Source: CAVRCA01 sp965218045
Lineage (GTDB): Bacteria > Pseudomonadota > Alphaproteobacteria > Acetobacterales > Acetobacteraceae
Direction of reading: 5' to 3'
Length of the DNA stretch: 64,000 nt
Assembly: GCA_965218045.1 (NCBI GenBank)
Contig: CBDCJX010000011.1
Location: 868,001 to 932,000, forward strand
Shown: positions 24,780-34,116 of the stretch, piece after piece
How positions within the stretch are numbered: position 1 is the first letter of the stretch
Layout: every line of letters begins with the position of its first letter
The notes under the pieces: generated by a model
Told to the model about the DNA's origin: nothing
Databases searched by the model: none
What the model saw: only the letters and a program-made list of their open reading frames with translations
Program-made: the position numbers and the translations under genes

Positions 24780-25886
24780 CTACACCTGCTCCCCGACGGC
24801 CCGCTCGGGTGAGCCACACGGGCGCGCTGCCTCGAGAATAGCGACCATCTCCCGGGCGCGGCGAGTCGCGCTATGCTCGTCGAGAGTGCGCTCGCGCGCC
24901 CGCGCGGCGATCCGGGTCAACTCCGCATCGGAGAGCGCGAGTGCCGCCATCGCGTCGTCCGTGTCGTTGGCGACGATGATCTCCTCGCCGGGCTCAAAGA
25001 ACGCGTCGAGACCAGGCCAGGCGTCGCTGAGTATCGGTGCGCCACATGCGGCGGCCTCAAACAGGCGGCCCGACGGACACCATCCCATGCTCGCCATGGC
25101 CGCCCGCGTGACGTTGAGCGTCATCCGGGACGAGCTGTAGAAGGCCGGATGTTCCGCCGGCGGAAGGTGACGCACGAAGAAGATGTTCTCGGTCCAGGGG
25201 AACGCCTGCGGATATTGCGCGCCGCCGATCACGAACCGCGCGGCGGGCAGCCGACGCGCGGGTGCCACGAACAGCCGCTCCAACGCCGCCTGACGATCCT
25301 CGGCGTAGGTCCCCAGATAGGAGAGCTGGCCGCGATACTCGGCGCGCGGTTCGGCCGGGTGATGCAGGTCAGGATCGACCGAGCCGTACAGTGCCGTGGC
25401 CATTTGTGCGCCGAGTTCCTCGCGAAGTGCGGTCAACGCACCGCCGCCCGTATAGCTCAGCACAACATGGTATCCAGCGAGACCGTTGGGGCCGATATAC
25501 GGGACGTCCTCCCCTGCCCGCTTGCGCGCGAGCGTCACGGGCGTGTCGAGGTCGTAGAAGCAGCGCACACCGACCTGGGCCTCGCCCATCAGCTCCTCCG
25601 CCGCCCTTGCGTCCGGACAGTAGGACGTGACCATGCCCATATCCGCCTCGGCCAGCGTGCGCCGCGCCTCGGCCACCACCTCGACCCAATGGCGATACAA
25701 CACGAGGCGACCGCCTTCGGGAAGCTGGTGCAGATCGCGATGCGCCGCGTAATAGTCGACGTCCCGTTCGAAGAACGTCACCTGATGCTTGTCGCGCAGC
25801 AGCGCCGCGATCAGCCCACGCCACAACGCGGCGTGGCCATTGCCCCAGGTGGAGCTCACGGCGAGGCCAAAGATCGTCATTCGCAT
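24780..25886 (-). CDS. CgeB-like glycosyltransferase
   Basis: A 368-residue GT-B fold protein. The N terminus MRMTIFGLAVSSTWGNGHAALWRGL and the segment SYLGTYAEDRQAALERL followed by FVIGGAQYPQAFPW match the CgeB family, and LNVTRAAMASMGWCPSGRLFEAAACGAPILSDAWPGLD is the donor-binding C-terminal lobe with the conserved Glu. First gene of the minus-strand operon, so its promoter lies in 25887-26031, shared with the divergent FAH-family gene. Two ATGs are possible (25886, 25880); the first matches the family start MRxxIFG. Confidence 0.82.
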   Translation of the reverse strand: MRMTIFGLAVSSTWGNGHAALWRGLIAALLRDKHQVTFFERDVDYYAAHRDLHQLPEGGRLVLYRHWVEVVAEARRTLAEADMGMVTSYCPDARAAEELMGEAQVGVRCFYDLDTPVTLARKRAGEDVPYIGPNGLAGYHVVLSYTGGGALTALREELGAQMATALYGSVDPDLHHPAEPRAEYRGQLSYLGTYAEDRQAALERLFVAPARRLPAARFVIGGAQYPQAFPWTENIFFVRHLPPAEHPAFYSSSRMTLNVTRAAMASMGWCPSGRLFEAAACGAPILSDAWPGLDAFFEPGEEIIVANDTDDAMAALALSDAELTRIAARARERTLDEHSATRRAREMVAILEAARPCGSPERAVGEQV

Positions 25887-26031
25887 CAGCGGCGCATATC
25901 TCTTGGTTCGCCTCAGGGTCGCGCAGCGCCAACGTCGCCAGGGTTCTCCGGTTGCTGCCCTGCCCTCGCCCCATTGTCGGGAGGCGCGAAATGCTTTGTC
26001 ATGCTCGCTCGGCGCGAGAGGGAGGCGGATC

Positions 26032-26814
26032 ATGCGGTGGGCGCGTTTTGAGCGGAACGGGACGACGGCTTGCGGCATGGTCGAGGGCGATGAGGTCCAG
26101 CCGGTCAGCGGAACGATGTTCGAGCCGGGCGAGAAGCGCGGCCCTCGGGTGAAGCTGTCGGAGGTGAAGCTGCTGGTCCCGCTGGTGCCGGTGACGTTCT
26201 ACGCGTGCGGCCTCAATTACGAGGAGCACATTCGCGCCGTGGCGGCGAAGATCGGCCAGTCGCCGAACCTGCCGACCCAGCCGGATGTCGGGTATCGCGC
26301 CAACAACGCCCTGATCGCGCAGGACGAGCCGATCGTCATTCCGCGCGACGCCACCGACAAGGTGCAATACGAAGGCGAGCTGGTGGTGGTGATCGGCAAG
26401 ACCGCAAAAAACCTCAGCGAGGCGGACGCGCTGTCTTGCGTGTTCGGCTACACGATTGGCAACGATGTCAGCGAGCGAAGCTGGCAGAAATCCGACCGAA
26501 CGTTATGGCGCGCCAAGAACACCGACACCTTCAAGCCGATGGGTCCGTGGATCGAGACCGAAATCAAGCTGCCCGACCTGGTCACCAGGATCCGGCTGAA
26601 TGGACGCGAGCTGATCCAGTTCCCGACCAACCACATGATCTTCGGTGTGGAGACATTCATCGCGACGATGTCGCGCTACGTCACCTTGCACCCTGGTGAC
26701 GTGATCTGGATGGGCACTGAAGGCGAGACCGCCGACATGAAGCACGGCGACACGGTAGAGGTGGAGATCACCGGCATCGGCACCTTGCGCAACCCGGTGG
26801 TGCGCGCGAGCTAG
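26032..26814 (+). CDS. Fumarylacetoacetate hydrolase family protein
   Basis: A 260-residue FAH-fold enzyme. The catalytic/metal region is clear: FYACGLNYEEHIRAVAA, then KVQYEGELVVVIGKTAKNLSE with the metal-binding Glu residues, GYTIGNDVSERSWQKSD, and the C-terminal VIWMGTEGETADMKHGDTVEVEI. The family hydrolyses or decarboxylates C-C bonds of beta-keto acids in aromatic and pyruvate metabolism. GGAGG precedes the ATG. It ends in a 4-nt overlap with the convergent VWA gene. Divergent from the glycan operon, with which it has no obvious metabolic link. Confidence 0.88.
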   Translation: MRWARFERNGTTACGMVEGDEVQPVSGTMFEPGEKRGPRVKLSEVKLLVPLVPVTFYACGLNYEEHIRAVAAKIGQSPNLPTQPDVGYRANNALIAQDEPIVIPRDATDKVQYEGELVVVIGKTAKNLSEADALSCVFGYTIGNDVSERSWQKSDRTLWRAKNTDTFKPMGPWIETEIKLPDLVTRIRLNGRELIQFPTNHMIFGVETFIATMSRYVTLHPGDVIWMGTEGETADMKHGDTVEVEITGIGTLRNPVVRAS

Positions 26815-27989
26815 CGGCTCAGCTCCTTGGTCATCTCGTCCAGCCCGCCGAGGGTGAGCGGGTACATCCGGTTCTCCAGCAACTGCCGCACCAGACCGAT
26901 CGACTGCGTGTAGGCCCAGGACTCGGGCGGCGTCGGGTTCAGCCAGGCGGAGCGGCGATAGTGCTCGCTGAGGCGCTGCAACCAGACATTGCCGGCCTCG
27001 TCGTTCCAATGTTCGACGCTGCCGCCGGGCACCATGATTTCGTACGGGCTCATCGAGGCGTCGCCGACGAAGATCAGCTTGTAGTCCGGCCCGTAGGTGC
27101 GCAGCAGCTCGAGGGTGGAAATCTGCGTCTCCTGGCGGCGACGATTGTTCTTCCACACCCGCTCGTAGGGACAGTTGTGGAAGTAGAAATATTCGAGGTG
27201 CTTGAACTCGCTGCGGGCGGCGGAGAACAGCTCCTCGCAGACGCGCACGTGCTCGTCCATCGAGCCGCCGATGTCGAGGAACAGCAACACCTTCACCCGG
27301 TTGTGCCGCTCCGGCACCAACTTGAGGTCGAGCGTGCCGGCATTGTTCGCGGTCGAGCGGATCGTGTCGGGCAGATCGAGTTCCGTCGCCTCACCTTGTC
27401 GCGCGAAGCGGCGCAGGCGACGCAGTGCGACCTTGATGTTGCGCGTGCCAACCTCGACTTCGTCGTCGAGGTCCTTGAACTCGCGCTTGTCCCACACCTT
27501 CACGGCGCGCCGGTGGCGGCTCTCGTCCTGGCCGATGCGCACGCCTTCGGGGTTGTAGCCATGCGCGCCGAACGGCGAGGTTCCGGCGGTGCCGATCCAT
27601 TTCGAGCCGCCCTGATGGCGACCCTTCTGCTCGGCGAGGCGCTGGCGCAGGGTTTCCATCAGCTTGTCCCAGCCGCCGAGCGCCTCGATCTGCTGCTTCT
27701 CCTCCTCGGTCAGCAGCTTCTCCGCCATCTTGCGCAACCATTCGTCGGGCAGTTCGCGGGCGGAAAGCTCCTCGGATGGTTCGAGCCCCTTGAAGAACTC
27801 GCCGAACACGCGGTCGAAGCGGTCGAGGTGACGCTCGTCCTTCACCAAGGTGGAGCGGCCGAGATAGTAGAAATCATCGAGGTTGTACTCGGCCACACCC
27901 GCCTTCATGCAGCCGAGAAACGCCAGGTACTCGGTGATCGAGACCGGCACCCCGCCCTTCTTGAGGGCGAACATGAACCCCGCGAACAC
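26811..27989 (-). CDS. VWA domain-containing protein, CoxE-like
   Basis: A 392-residue cytoplasmic protein. The C-terminal von Willebrand A domain has the MIDAS motif DIGGS in VKVLLFLDIGGSMDEHV (about residue 243), then the FVGDASM segment. The N-terminal half is helical and charged. Such proteins are paired with MoxR AAA+ ATPases, and the start is GTG directly at the stop of the MoxR gene (TAA-GTG). The pair acts as a chaperone in maturing metalloenzymes (as CoxD/CoxE do for CO dehydrogenase) or in envelope stress, but no target enzyme is adjacent. Confidence 0.85.
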   Translation of the reverse strand: MFAGFMFALKKGGVPVSITEYLAFLGCMKAGVAEYNLDDFYYLGRSTLVKDERHLDRFDRVFGEFFKGLEPSEELSARELPDEWLRKMAEKLLTEEEKQQIEALGGWDKLMETLRQRLAEQKGRHQGGSKWIGTAGTSPFGAHGYNPEGVRIGQDESRHRRAVKVWDKREFKDLDDEVEVGTRNIKVALRRLRRFARQGEATELDLPDTIRSTANNAGTLDLKLVPERHNRVKVLLFLDIGGSMDEHVRVCEELFSAARSEFKHLEYFYFHNCPYERVWKNNRRRQETQISTLELLRTYGPDYKLIFVGDASMSPYEIMVPGGSVEHWNDEAGNVWLQRLSEHYRRSAWLNPTPPESWAYTQSIGLVRQLLENRMYPLTLGGLDEMTKELSR

Positions 27990-28835
<846 letters not shown>

Positions 28836-28901
28836 TCTGGCTCCTTTCGGCTCGTCAGCCGTGATGATCGGGGTATCAAGCAGCGCGGGCAAGGGAAACC
28901 G

Positions 28902-31900
28902 CTACGCGGGTGGTGCGATGCGCAACCACGGGTGGCGACGATGCATGTCTTCGATAAGGGTCCGCTTGTTTTCGCGCTTGTCGGTGGAGCGGAACAGCAT
29001 GGATGCGCGATGCACGCGATACTCGGCCAGCACCTCATCGACATGCGTGCCCCACAAGCCCAGCTCGATCAGGCGGCACCAAAAATCGTAATCCTCCCAG
29101 CCATAGCGGACGTTGTCGTAGCCGCCCGCCGCCGCCCACGCCCATTTCGCGACCAGCGCCATCGCGTCGATGTAGTTGCCGTTGACCAGCCGGCTCGGCG
29201 TGAACGGCGCGTCGCCAAACACCGCCTGCTTGTCACCGAATTGCTGCAACGAGGGATACGCGAACGCGGCGCTCGATCCGCGCACACACTGCAAGAGCGT
29301 GGCGCAGCAAGCAGTGCGTAGCCGGTTGTCGGCGTCGAGCGGCAGCACGAACGGCGTCTCGGCGGCGGCGAAACCGCTGTTTCGCGTGAATCCCAGGCCG
29401 GCATTGGCGCGATGGCGCCGCACCATGATGCGGTTGAACCGATTGGCGTGCCGGCGCGCCCACTCCAGCACCAGCGAGGGTGAATCGTCGGTGGAGGCAT
29501 CGTCGATCACCACCAGATCGAGCACGTCCACGGTCTGGGTGCGGACCGATTCCAATGCTTCGAGCACGTATTCCGCGTAGTTGTAGACCGGCACAATGAC
29601 GCTGAGCTCGGCCTCGCGTTGCGCGTCCGCTTCGAACAGCGTCTCGGCCTGCGGCACATGCGGCAGGCCACGCGCCGCGTGATCGCCGCGCCGCAGCTTC
29701 AGCTCGAAAGCACGGGCGGCGTCCGCGCCACCCTGGAACTCGGCGAGCAGCGCGCGATACATCTCCTCGCGCCGCTGCGGCCCAAAACGCCAGAGCGCGT
29801 CGTGATAGGCGTTGCGGGCGATGCGGTGCCGAAGCGCGGGATCGTCGACCAAAGCGAGCATCCGGTCGTGCCATGCGTCGCTGGTGTCGACCAGGAACCC
29901 GGTCTCGCCGTCGCGCATTGCTCGCCGCATCGGCCCGGTCGGCGAGGCGATGGTGACGACGTCCACCAACGCGGCCTCGAAATATTTCAGTTCGCTCTTG
30001 GCCTCGCAGAACACGTTGCTGGTCTCGATCGGGGCGAGATTGACATCGAACCGCGCCATCTCCTTCGGCAGTTCGGCGAGCGGCACCATATCGCGCCATT
30101 CGATCTGCTCCTGGAGGTCGGCCAACTCGGAGAATTCGTGCAGCAACACGACGCCCTCGTTGCTGCGCGGGTCGCGAAACACGGTCAGCCGCGTCGCGGG
30201 ACGCGCGCGCAACACCCGCGCCACCGCGTCGGCGACGAGCGCGAAGTCGCGTTGATGCGTGCGCGAGCCGCTGGCGTAGCCGATGCGGATCAGGCCGTCG
30301 CCCAGTCGTCGCCATTTCCGCGCCGCGAGTCGCGAAGCCGCATGGGTGAGGTCGTCGAACCCGTTCGGCAGCACGGTCGCGGACCGACCGATCGCGCGGA
30401 CCTGCTGGGCGAGTTCCTCGGTGGTGCAGGTGGTGAGCTCGCACATGTCGAGCGCGCGGTTGATCATGGCGAAGAACGAGGCGATCGAGCTTTCCGTGGT
30501 TCCGGTGCTGCGAATACCGTCGATCAGCTCGACCCGCGCCAGCTCCGGCCGAAAAACCAGGTCGTCGACATCGAACAGCACGCGAGCGCCGATCTCCTCG
30601 CAGGCGTCGAAGATGCCCTGGACATGCGTGCTCCACGGCACCCGCCACAGCACTACCAGCTTCGCCTCGGCCAAGGTGTGCGGCCCGACCGGTGCGACCT
30701 CGGACCAATCGGTTCGCCATCCCGCCGCCTCGGCGAGCCGCATGGCGCGAACCACGCGATATTGGTGGCCCGGCGTGGTGGGCTCGCCGGAGATGAACAG
30801 GATGCGTGGCCGCTCGTCGCGCGAGGGCGCGATGGGAGGCTCGGGCTCGGGCTCCTGCGTCGGTTCCGGGAGCGTAGGTGGCGGCGGTTCCACTTGCGGC
30901 TCCGGTGGCGGCTCGATTGTCACCGCTTGCTCCGAGGGAGCGCGTTTCGCGCGCAGCCGATCCCGCCATGAGGGCTCGGGCGGCGGCTCGACCGGCTCGG
31001 CGATCACCTTCTCTGGCGGCAGCTCGGGCTCGGGCGGTTCAGGCTCCGGCGCGGGTGGCTCGATCTCGATCGGTTCGGGTTCGGGTGGTTCAAACCCCGG
31101 CGTGAGTGGCGGCTCGCTGGCCACCACAAGCTGGTTCCGTGCCTCGGCAAGCTGCATCGCCAGACTGCGGCGCGCGGCAATTAGCGTTGTCTGCCCAGCA
31201 CGCAAGGTGTCGATCTCATTCTGCAATCCGGCCGCGTGCCGTGCCGCCGCCTCGTGGCGCTGCAACGAGCGGCGCGTTTCGGACAGCTCCTGCAACAGCG
31301 CCCAGCGCTCGCCGAGCAGGGCGAAGCGGTCGCGCAACAAGCCGATTTTCCTCGGGTCGCCCAAGCGGCACAGCGCGGCGACGGCGGCGGGCGCTTGCGC
31401 CCCTACCGCCAGCACGCCAAGGCCGTGGGCGTGCAGGAATTCGAACGCCGGATGGCGCGCCTGCAACTCGGACCAGAATCGCCACACGCCGAAATCACGC
31501 TCGCGTACATTGGTGTCGTGCAGCAGCACCACGGCGCACGGCGAAAGTTTCGGCACCCAGCTCGCGAAATCATGCGCGACGTCTTCGTAGCGATGACGGC
31601 CATCGATGTGCAGCAGATCGACTGTGCCGTCGCCGACATGGACCAGCGCGTCGTCGAAACTGCCGCGCAGCAGCCGCGAGAACCCGCCGTAGCGCACGTT
31701 GTGAAAGGCAAGGAAATCGGCGTAGACCTCCTCGCCGTAGAAACCGGCGTGCTCGTCGCCGCTCCACGTATCGACCGCGTAGCAGCGCGTATCCAGCCGC
31801 TCCTGCAACACCGCCTCGCAGAACGCCGCGTAGGAAACGCCCGCATGAGTGCCGAGCTCGACGATGACCCGGGGTCGCGCCATCCGGACCAGCCAGGCCG

Positions 31901-32048
31901 CAAACGGCAGGTGGCCGTACCAGGCGCTATCGACGCCGACACGGGTGGGCCGACGGAAGAACGGTTCCAGCGCTTGTGCCGTCAGCGCCTCAAGCGCATC
32001 TCCGGCTTGCTCCTGGATGCCAATCGGCAGGTCGGCCAGCTCGTCCAC
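28902..32048 (-). CDS. Three-domain methyltransferase-GT4-GT2 protein
   Basis: A 1048-residue protein. Residues 1-230: class I methyltransferase (IVELGTHAGVSYAAFCEAVL, then VDLLHIDGRHRYEDVAHDF). Residues 245-310: heptad-rich coiled coil. Residues 315-425: Pro/Glu-rich, probably disordered linker. Residues 430-770: GT4-like lobe pair (RPRILFISGEPTTPGHQYR; NLAPIETSNVFCEAKSELKYFEAAL with the donor-binding Glu). Residues 800-1048: GT2 (ELSVIVPVYNYAEYVLEALES, DDASTDDS, and LPLDADN as the DxD-like metal site). It would methylate and elongate a glycan with two linkages in one enzyme. The 52-nt gap to the MoxR gene gives no sign of coupling. Confidence 0.82.
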   Translation of the reverse strand: MDELADLPIGIQEQAGDALEALTAQALEPFFRRPTRVGVDSAWYGHLPFAAWLVRMARPRVIVELGTHAGVSYAAFCEAVLQERLDTRCYAVDTWSGDEHAGFYGEEVYADFLAFHNVRYGGFSRLLRGSFDDALVHVGDGTVDLLHIDGRHRYEDVAHDFASWVPKLSPCAVVLLHDTNVRERDFGVWRFWSELQARHPAFEFLHAHGLGVLAVGAQAPAAVAALCRLGDPRKIGLLRDRFALLGERWALLQELSETRRSLQRHEAAARHAAGLQNEIDTLRAGQTTLIAARRSLAMQLAEARNQLVVASEPPLTPGFEPPEPEPIEIEPPAPEPEPPEPELPPEKVIAEPVEPPPEPSWRDRLRAKRAPSEQAVTIEPPPEPQVEPPPPTLPEPTQEPEPEPPIAPSRDERPRILFISGEPTTPGHQYRVVRAMRLAEAAGWRTDWSEVAPVGPHTLAEAKLVVLWRVPWSTHVQGIFDACEEIGARVLFDVDDLVFRPELARVELIDGIRSTGTTESSIASFFAMINRALDMCELTTCTTEELAQQVRAIGRSATVLPNGFDDLTHAASRLAARKWRRLGDGLIRIGYASGSRTHQRDFALVADAVARVLRARPATRLTVFRDPRSNEGVVLLHEFSELADLQEQIEWRDMVPLAELPKEMARFDVNLAPIETSNVFCEAKSELKYFEAALVDVVTIASPTGPMRRAMRDGETGFLVDTSDAWHDRMLALVDDPALRHRIARNAYHDALWRFGPQRREEMYRALLAEFQGGADAARAFELKLRRGDHAARGLPHVPQAETLFEADAQREAELSVIVPVYNYAEYVLEALESVRTQTVDVLDLVVIDDASTDDSPSLVLEWARRHANRFNRIMVRRHRANAGLGFTRNSGFAAAETPFVLPLDADNRLRTACCATLLQCVRGSSAAFAYPSLQQFGDKQAVFGDAPFTPSRLVNGNYIDAMALVAKWAWAAAGGYDNVRYGWEDYDFWCRLIELGLWGTHVDEVLAEYRVHRASMLFRSTDKRENKRTLIEDMHRRHPWLRIAPPA

Positions 32049-32107
32049 GCTTGCGCACTCTACCTCCGCCGCCCAGCCTGTTGTCCGCGGCGGCCCGGTT
32101 GCAGAGC

Positions 32108-32181
32108 TGGAGCGGGTGAGGGGAATCGAACCCCCGTATTTAGCTTGGGAAGCTAATGTTCTACCATTGAACTACACCCGC
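32108..32181 (-). tRNA. tRNA-Gly (CCC)
   Basis: A full cloverleaf on the minus strand: acceptor GCGGGTG pairs with CACCCGC, D arm GTTC/GAAC, anticodon stem TTAGC/GCTAA around the loop TTCCCAA (anticodon CCC, reads GGG), T arm GGGGGTTCGATTCCCCT, discriminator T, and an encoded CCA (32108-32110). It lies directly upstream of, and divergent from, the metZ riboswitch. Confidence 0.96.
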
Positions 32182-32222
32182 ACGCTGTCGCGTCCGCGCG
32201 GCGCGATCATAGGAAACCCCGG

Positions 32223-32252
32223 TTGACGGCGCAATCCGGGCAAGCCTAGGTT
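32223..32252 (+). promoter_or_regulatory. Candidate metZ promoter
   Basis: TTGACG (32223-32228), an 18-nt spacer and TAGGTT (32247-32252). A start near 32259 would begin the transcript at the 8-bp hairpin that precedes the riboswitch. The -10 box is weak. Confidence 0.4.
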
Positions 32253-32283
32253 GCGCCCGATGCCGGACCGCCACGCGGCCGGC

Positions 32284-32346
32284 ATCCCTCGCGATTTGTC
32301 CGGCCAGCTTGCGGCGAGGTTAAACAAGCGCGCTAAAGAGGCCAGC
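32284..32346 (+). ncRNA. SAM-II riboswitch
   Basis: The sequence follows the SAM-II (metA motif) pattern: P1 CCTCGC (32287-32292) pairs with GCGAGG (32314-32319), the loop starts with GATTTGTCCGG, and after P1 come TTAAACAA and GCGCTAAAGAGG, the conserved 3' strand that makes the pseudoknot with the GATTT loop. SAM-II binds S-adenosylmethionine and represses methionine synthesis genes in alphaproteobacteria; the gene behind it is metZ. The classical site couples to the ribosome site, but here the metZ ATG is about 70 nt further on, with another hairpin (CGCCCG/CGGGCG, 32352-32368) between. Confidence 0.88.
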
Positions 32347-32415
32347 CTCACGCCCGTGCTCCGGGCGAAGGCTGCTCAACGGTCGGGCCCACCGCGAGAG
32401 AGGCCCTGACGTCCG

Positions 32416-33606
32416 ATGACCGACGCCCCGCAATTCCGCCCCAGCACGGTGCTGGTCCACGGCGGCATCCAACGCAGCAACTTCGCCGAGACCGCCGAAG
32501 CGCTCTATCTCACCTCCGGCTTCGTCTACGAGAGCGCCGAGCAGGCCGAGGCCACCTTCACCAACGAGGTCGAGCACTACCAGTATTCGCGCTTCGGCAA
32601 CCCGACCGTGGCGATGCTGGCCAACCGACTGGCGCAGATCGAAGACGCCGAAGCCTGCGAGGTCACCGCGACCGGCATGGCCGCCGTACACGGCGCATTG
32701 TTTGCGCAGCTCAAGGCCGGCGACCGGGTGGTGGCGGCGCGGGCCTTGTTCGGGTCGTGCTTCTGGATCGTGTCCACCCTGCTGCCACGTTTCGGCATCA
32801 CGGCGGAGTTTGTTGACGGTGCCGATCTGCAACAATGGCGGGCAGCGCTCGCCAAGTCGGCGCAACTCGTGCTGCTGGAATCGCCCTCCAACCCGATGCT
32901 GGAGATCGTCGATCTGCGCGCGGTCGCCGAGCTCGCCCATCAGGCGGGCGCCATCGTCGTGGTCGACAACGTGTTCGCCACCCCACTGCTGCAAAAGCCG
33001 TTCGAGCTCGGCGCCGACGTCGTGGTCTATTCGTGCACCAAGCACATCGACGGCCAGGGCCGCGTGCTCGGCGGCGCGGTGCTGGGCCGGCGCCAATGGG
33101 TGCGAGAGACCTTGCAGCCCTTTTTGCGCAACACCGGCCCGACACTCTCGCCATTCAACGCCTGGCTGCTGTTGAAAGGGCTGGAGACGTTGAAGCTGCG
33201 GGTCGACGCCGCGAGCCGCAGCGCCGAGCGCATCGCCGCCTTCCTGAGCGGCCATCCGGGAGTCAGCCGGGTGTTGTATCCAACCGCGTCCGATCACCCG
33301 CAGCACGAACTGGCACGGCGACAGATGCTGGCCGGCGGAACCATGGTGACGTTCGAGATGGCGGGCGGCAAGCCAGCTTCGTTCCGCGCACTGAACGGAC
33401 TGCGGCTGATCGCGCTGTCCAACAACCTGGGCGATTCCAAGTCGCTCATCACCCATCCCGCCACGACCACCCATATGCGGATCGGCGCCGAGGAACGGGC
33501 GCGCCAGGGCATTGGCGACGGTGCGCTGCGCCTTTCGGTCGGGCTCGAGGACGTGGATGATCTGATCGACGATCTGAGCCGCGGGCTCGTGCACGCCACC
33601 GGGTGA
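32416..33606 (+). CDS. metZ: O-succinylhomoserine sulfhydrylase
   Basis: A 396-residue PLP enzyme of the Cys/Met metabolism family that makes homocysteine from O-succinylhomoserine and sulfide. YQYSRFGNPT, SGFVYESAEQAEA, VTATGMAAVHGALFAQLKAGD (cofactor loop), VVVDNVFATPLLQ (Asp to the pyridine nitrogen) and YSCTKHIDGQGRVLGG with the Schiff-base Lys are all present. SNNLGDSKSLITHPATTTH is the usual substrate site. Control by the SAM-II riboswitch upstream supports MetZ over a lyase such as MetB or MetC. Confidence 0.93.
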   Translation: MTDAPQFRPSTVLVHGGIQRSNFAETAEALYLTSGFVYESAEQAEATFTNEVEHYQYSRFGNPTVAMLANRLAQIEDAEACEVTATGMAAVHGALFAQLKAGDRVVAARALFGSCFWIVSTLLPRFGITAEFVDGADLQQWRAALAKSAQLVLLESPSNPMLEIVDLRAVAELAHQAGAIVVVDNVFATPLLQKPFELGADVVVYSCTKHIDGQGRVLGGAVLGRRQWVRETLQPFLRNTGPTLSPFNAWLLLKGLETLKLRVDAASRSAERIAAFLSGHPGVSRVLYPTASDHPQHELARRQMLAGGTMVTFEMAGGKPASFRALNGLRLIALSNNLGDSKSLITHPATTTHMRIGAEERARQGIGDGALRLSVGLEDVDDLIDDLSRGLVHATG

Positions 33607-33686
33607 GCGGCGCTGGACAATCCCCGCGCTGGCGCCTTGAATCGGGCGTCGAGGAAATCCACCGGCAGCAGAGAGACGAGCGCGCC

Positions 33687-34091
33687 ATGGCCGAGGATTA
33701 TTCAAGCACGACGCGCAGCATCCGCGTGACGGTCCGCTCCTTCTACCTGGAGGACCAGTCGAAGCCGGAGGAAAGCCACTATGTCTGGGCTTATCGCGTG
33801 CGGATAGAGAATTGCGGGCGCGAGCCGGTGCAGTTGATGCGCCGGACCTGGCGGATCACCGACGGACGCGGCCACACGCAACAGGTACACGGCGCCGGCG
33901 TGGTCGGCGAGCAGCCTGTACTCGAACCCGGCGAGAGCTTCGAATACACCTCCGGCACCCCGCTCGATACGCCGTCTGGTTTCATGGTCGGCGCCTACCA
34001 CATGGTGGCGACAGGCTCGGGCGAGAGTTTCGACGTGGCGATCCCCGCGTTCAGCCTAGACAGCCCGCACCAGAGCGGCCGTATCCATTGA
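33687..34091 (+). CDS. apaG: ApaG
   Basis: A 134-residue protein of the ApaG/CorD family: SIRVTVRSFYLEDQSKPEESHYVWAY, then RTWRITDGRGHTQQV and GVVGEQPVLEPGESFEYTSG, ending ...IPAFSLDSP. It has an immunoglobulin-like beta-sandwich fold and is linked to Co/Mg and polynucleotide binding, but its biochemical role is unclear. The ATG at 33687 matches the usual family start. It is downstream of metZ and may be in one transcript with it and folE. Confidence 0.93.
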   Translation: MAEDYSSTTRSIRVTVRSFYLEDQSKPEESHYVWAYRVRIENCGREPVQLMRRTWRITDGRGHTQQVHGAGVVGEQPVLEPGESFEYTSGTPLDTPSGFMVGAYHMVATGSGESFDVAIPAFSLDSPHQSGRIH

Positions 34092-34116
34092 GAGCCACGA
34101 TAGGGGGAAATCTCCG

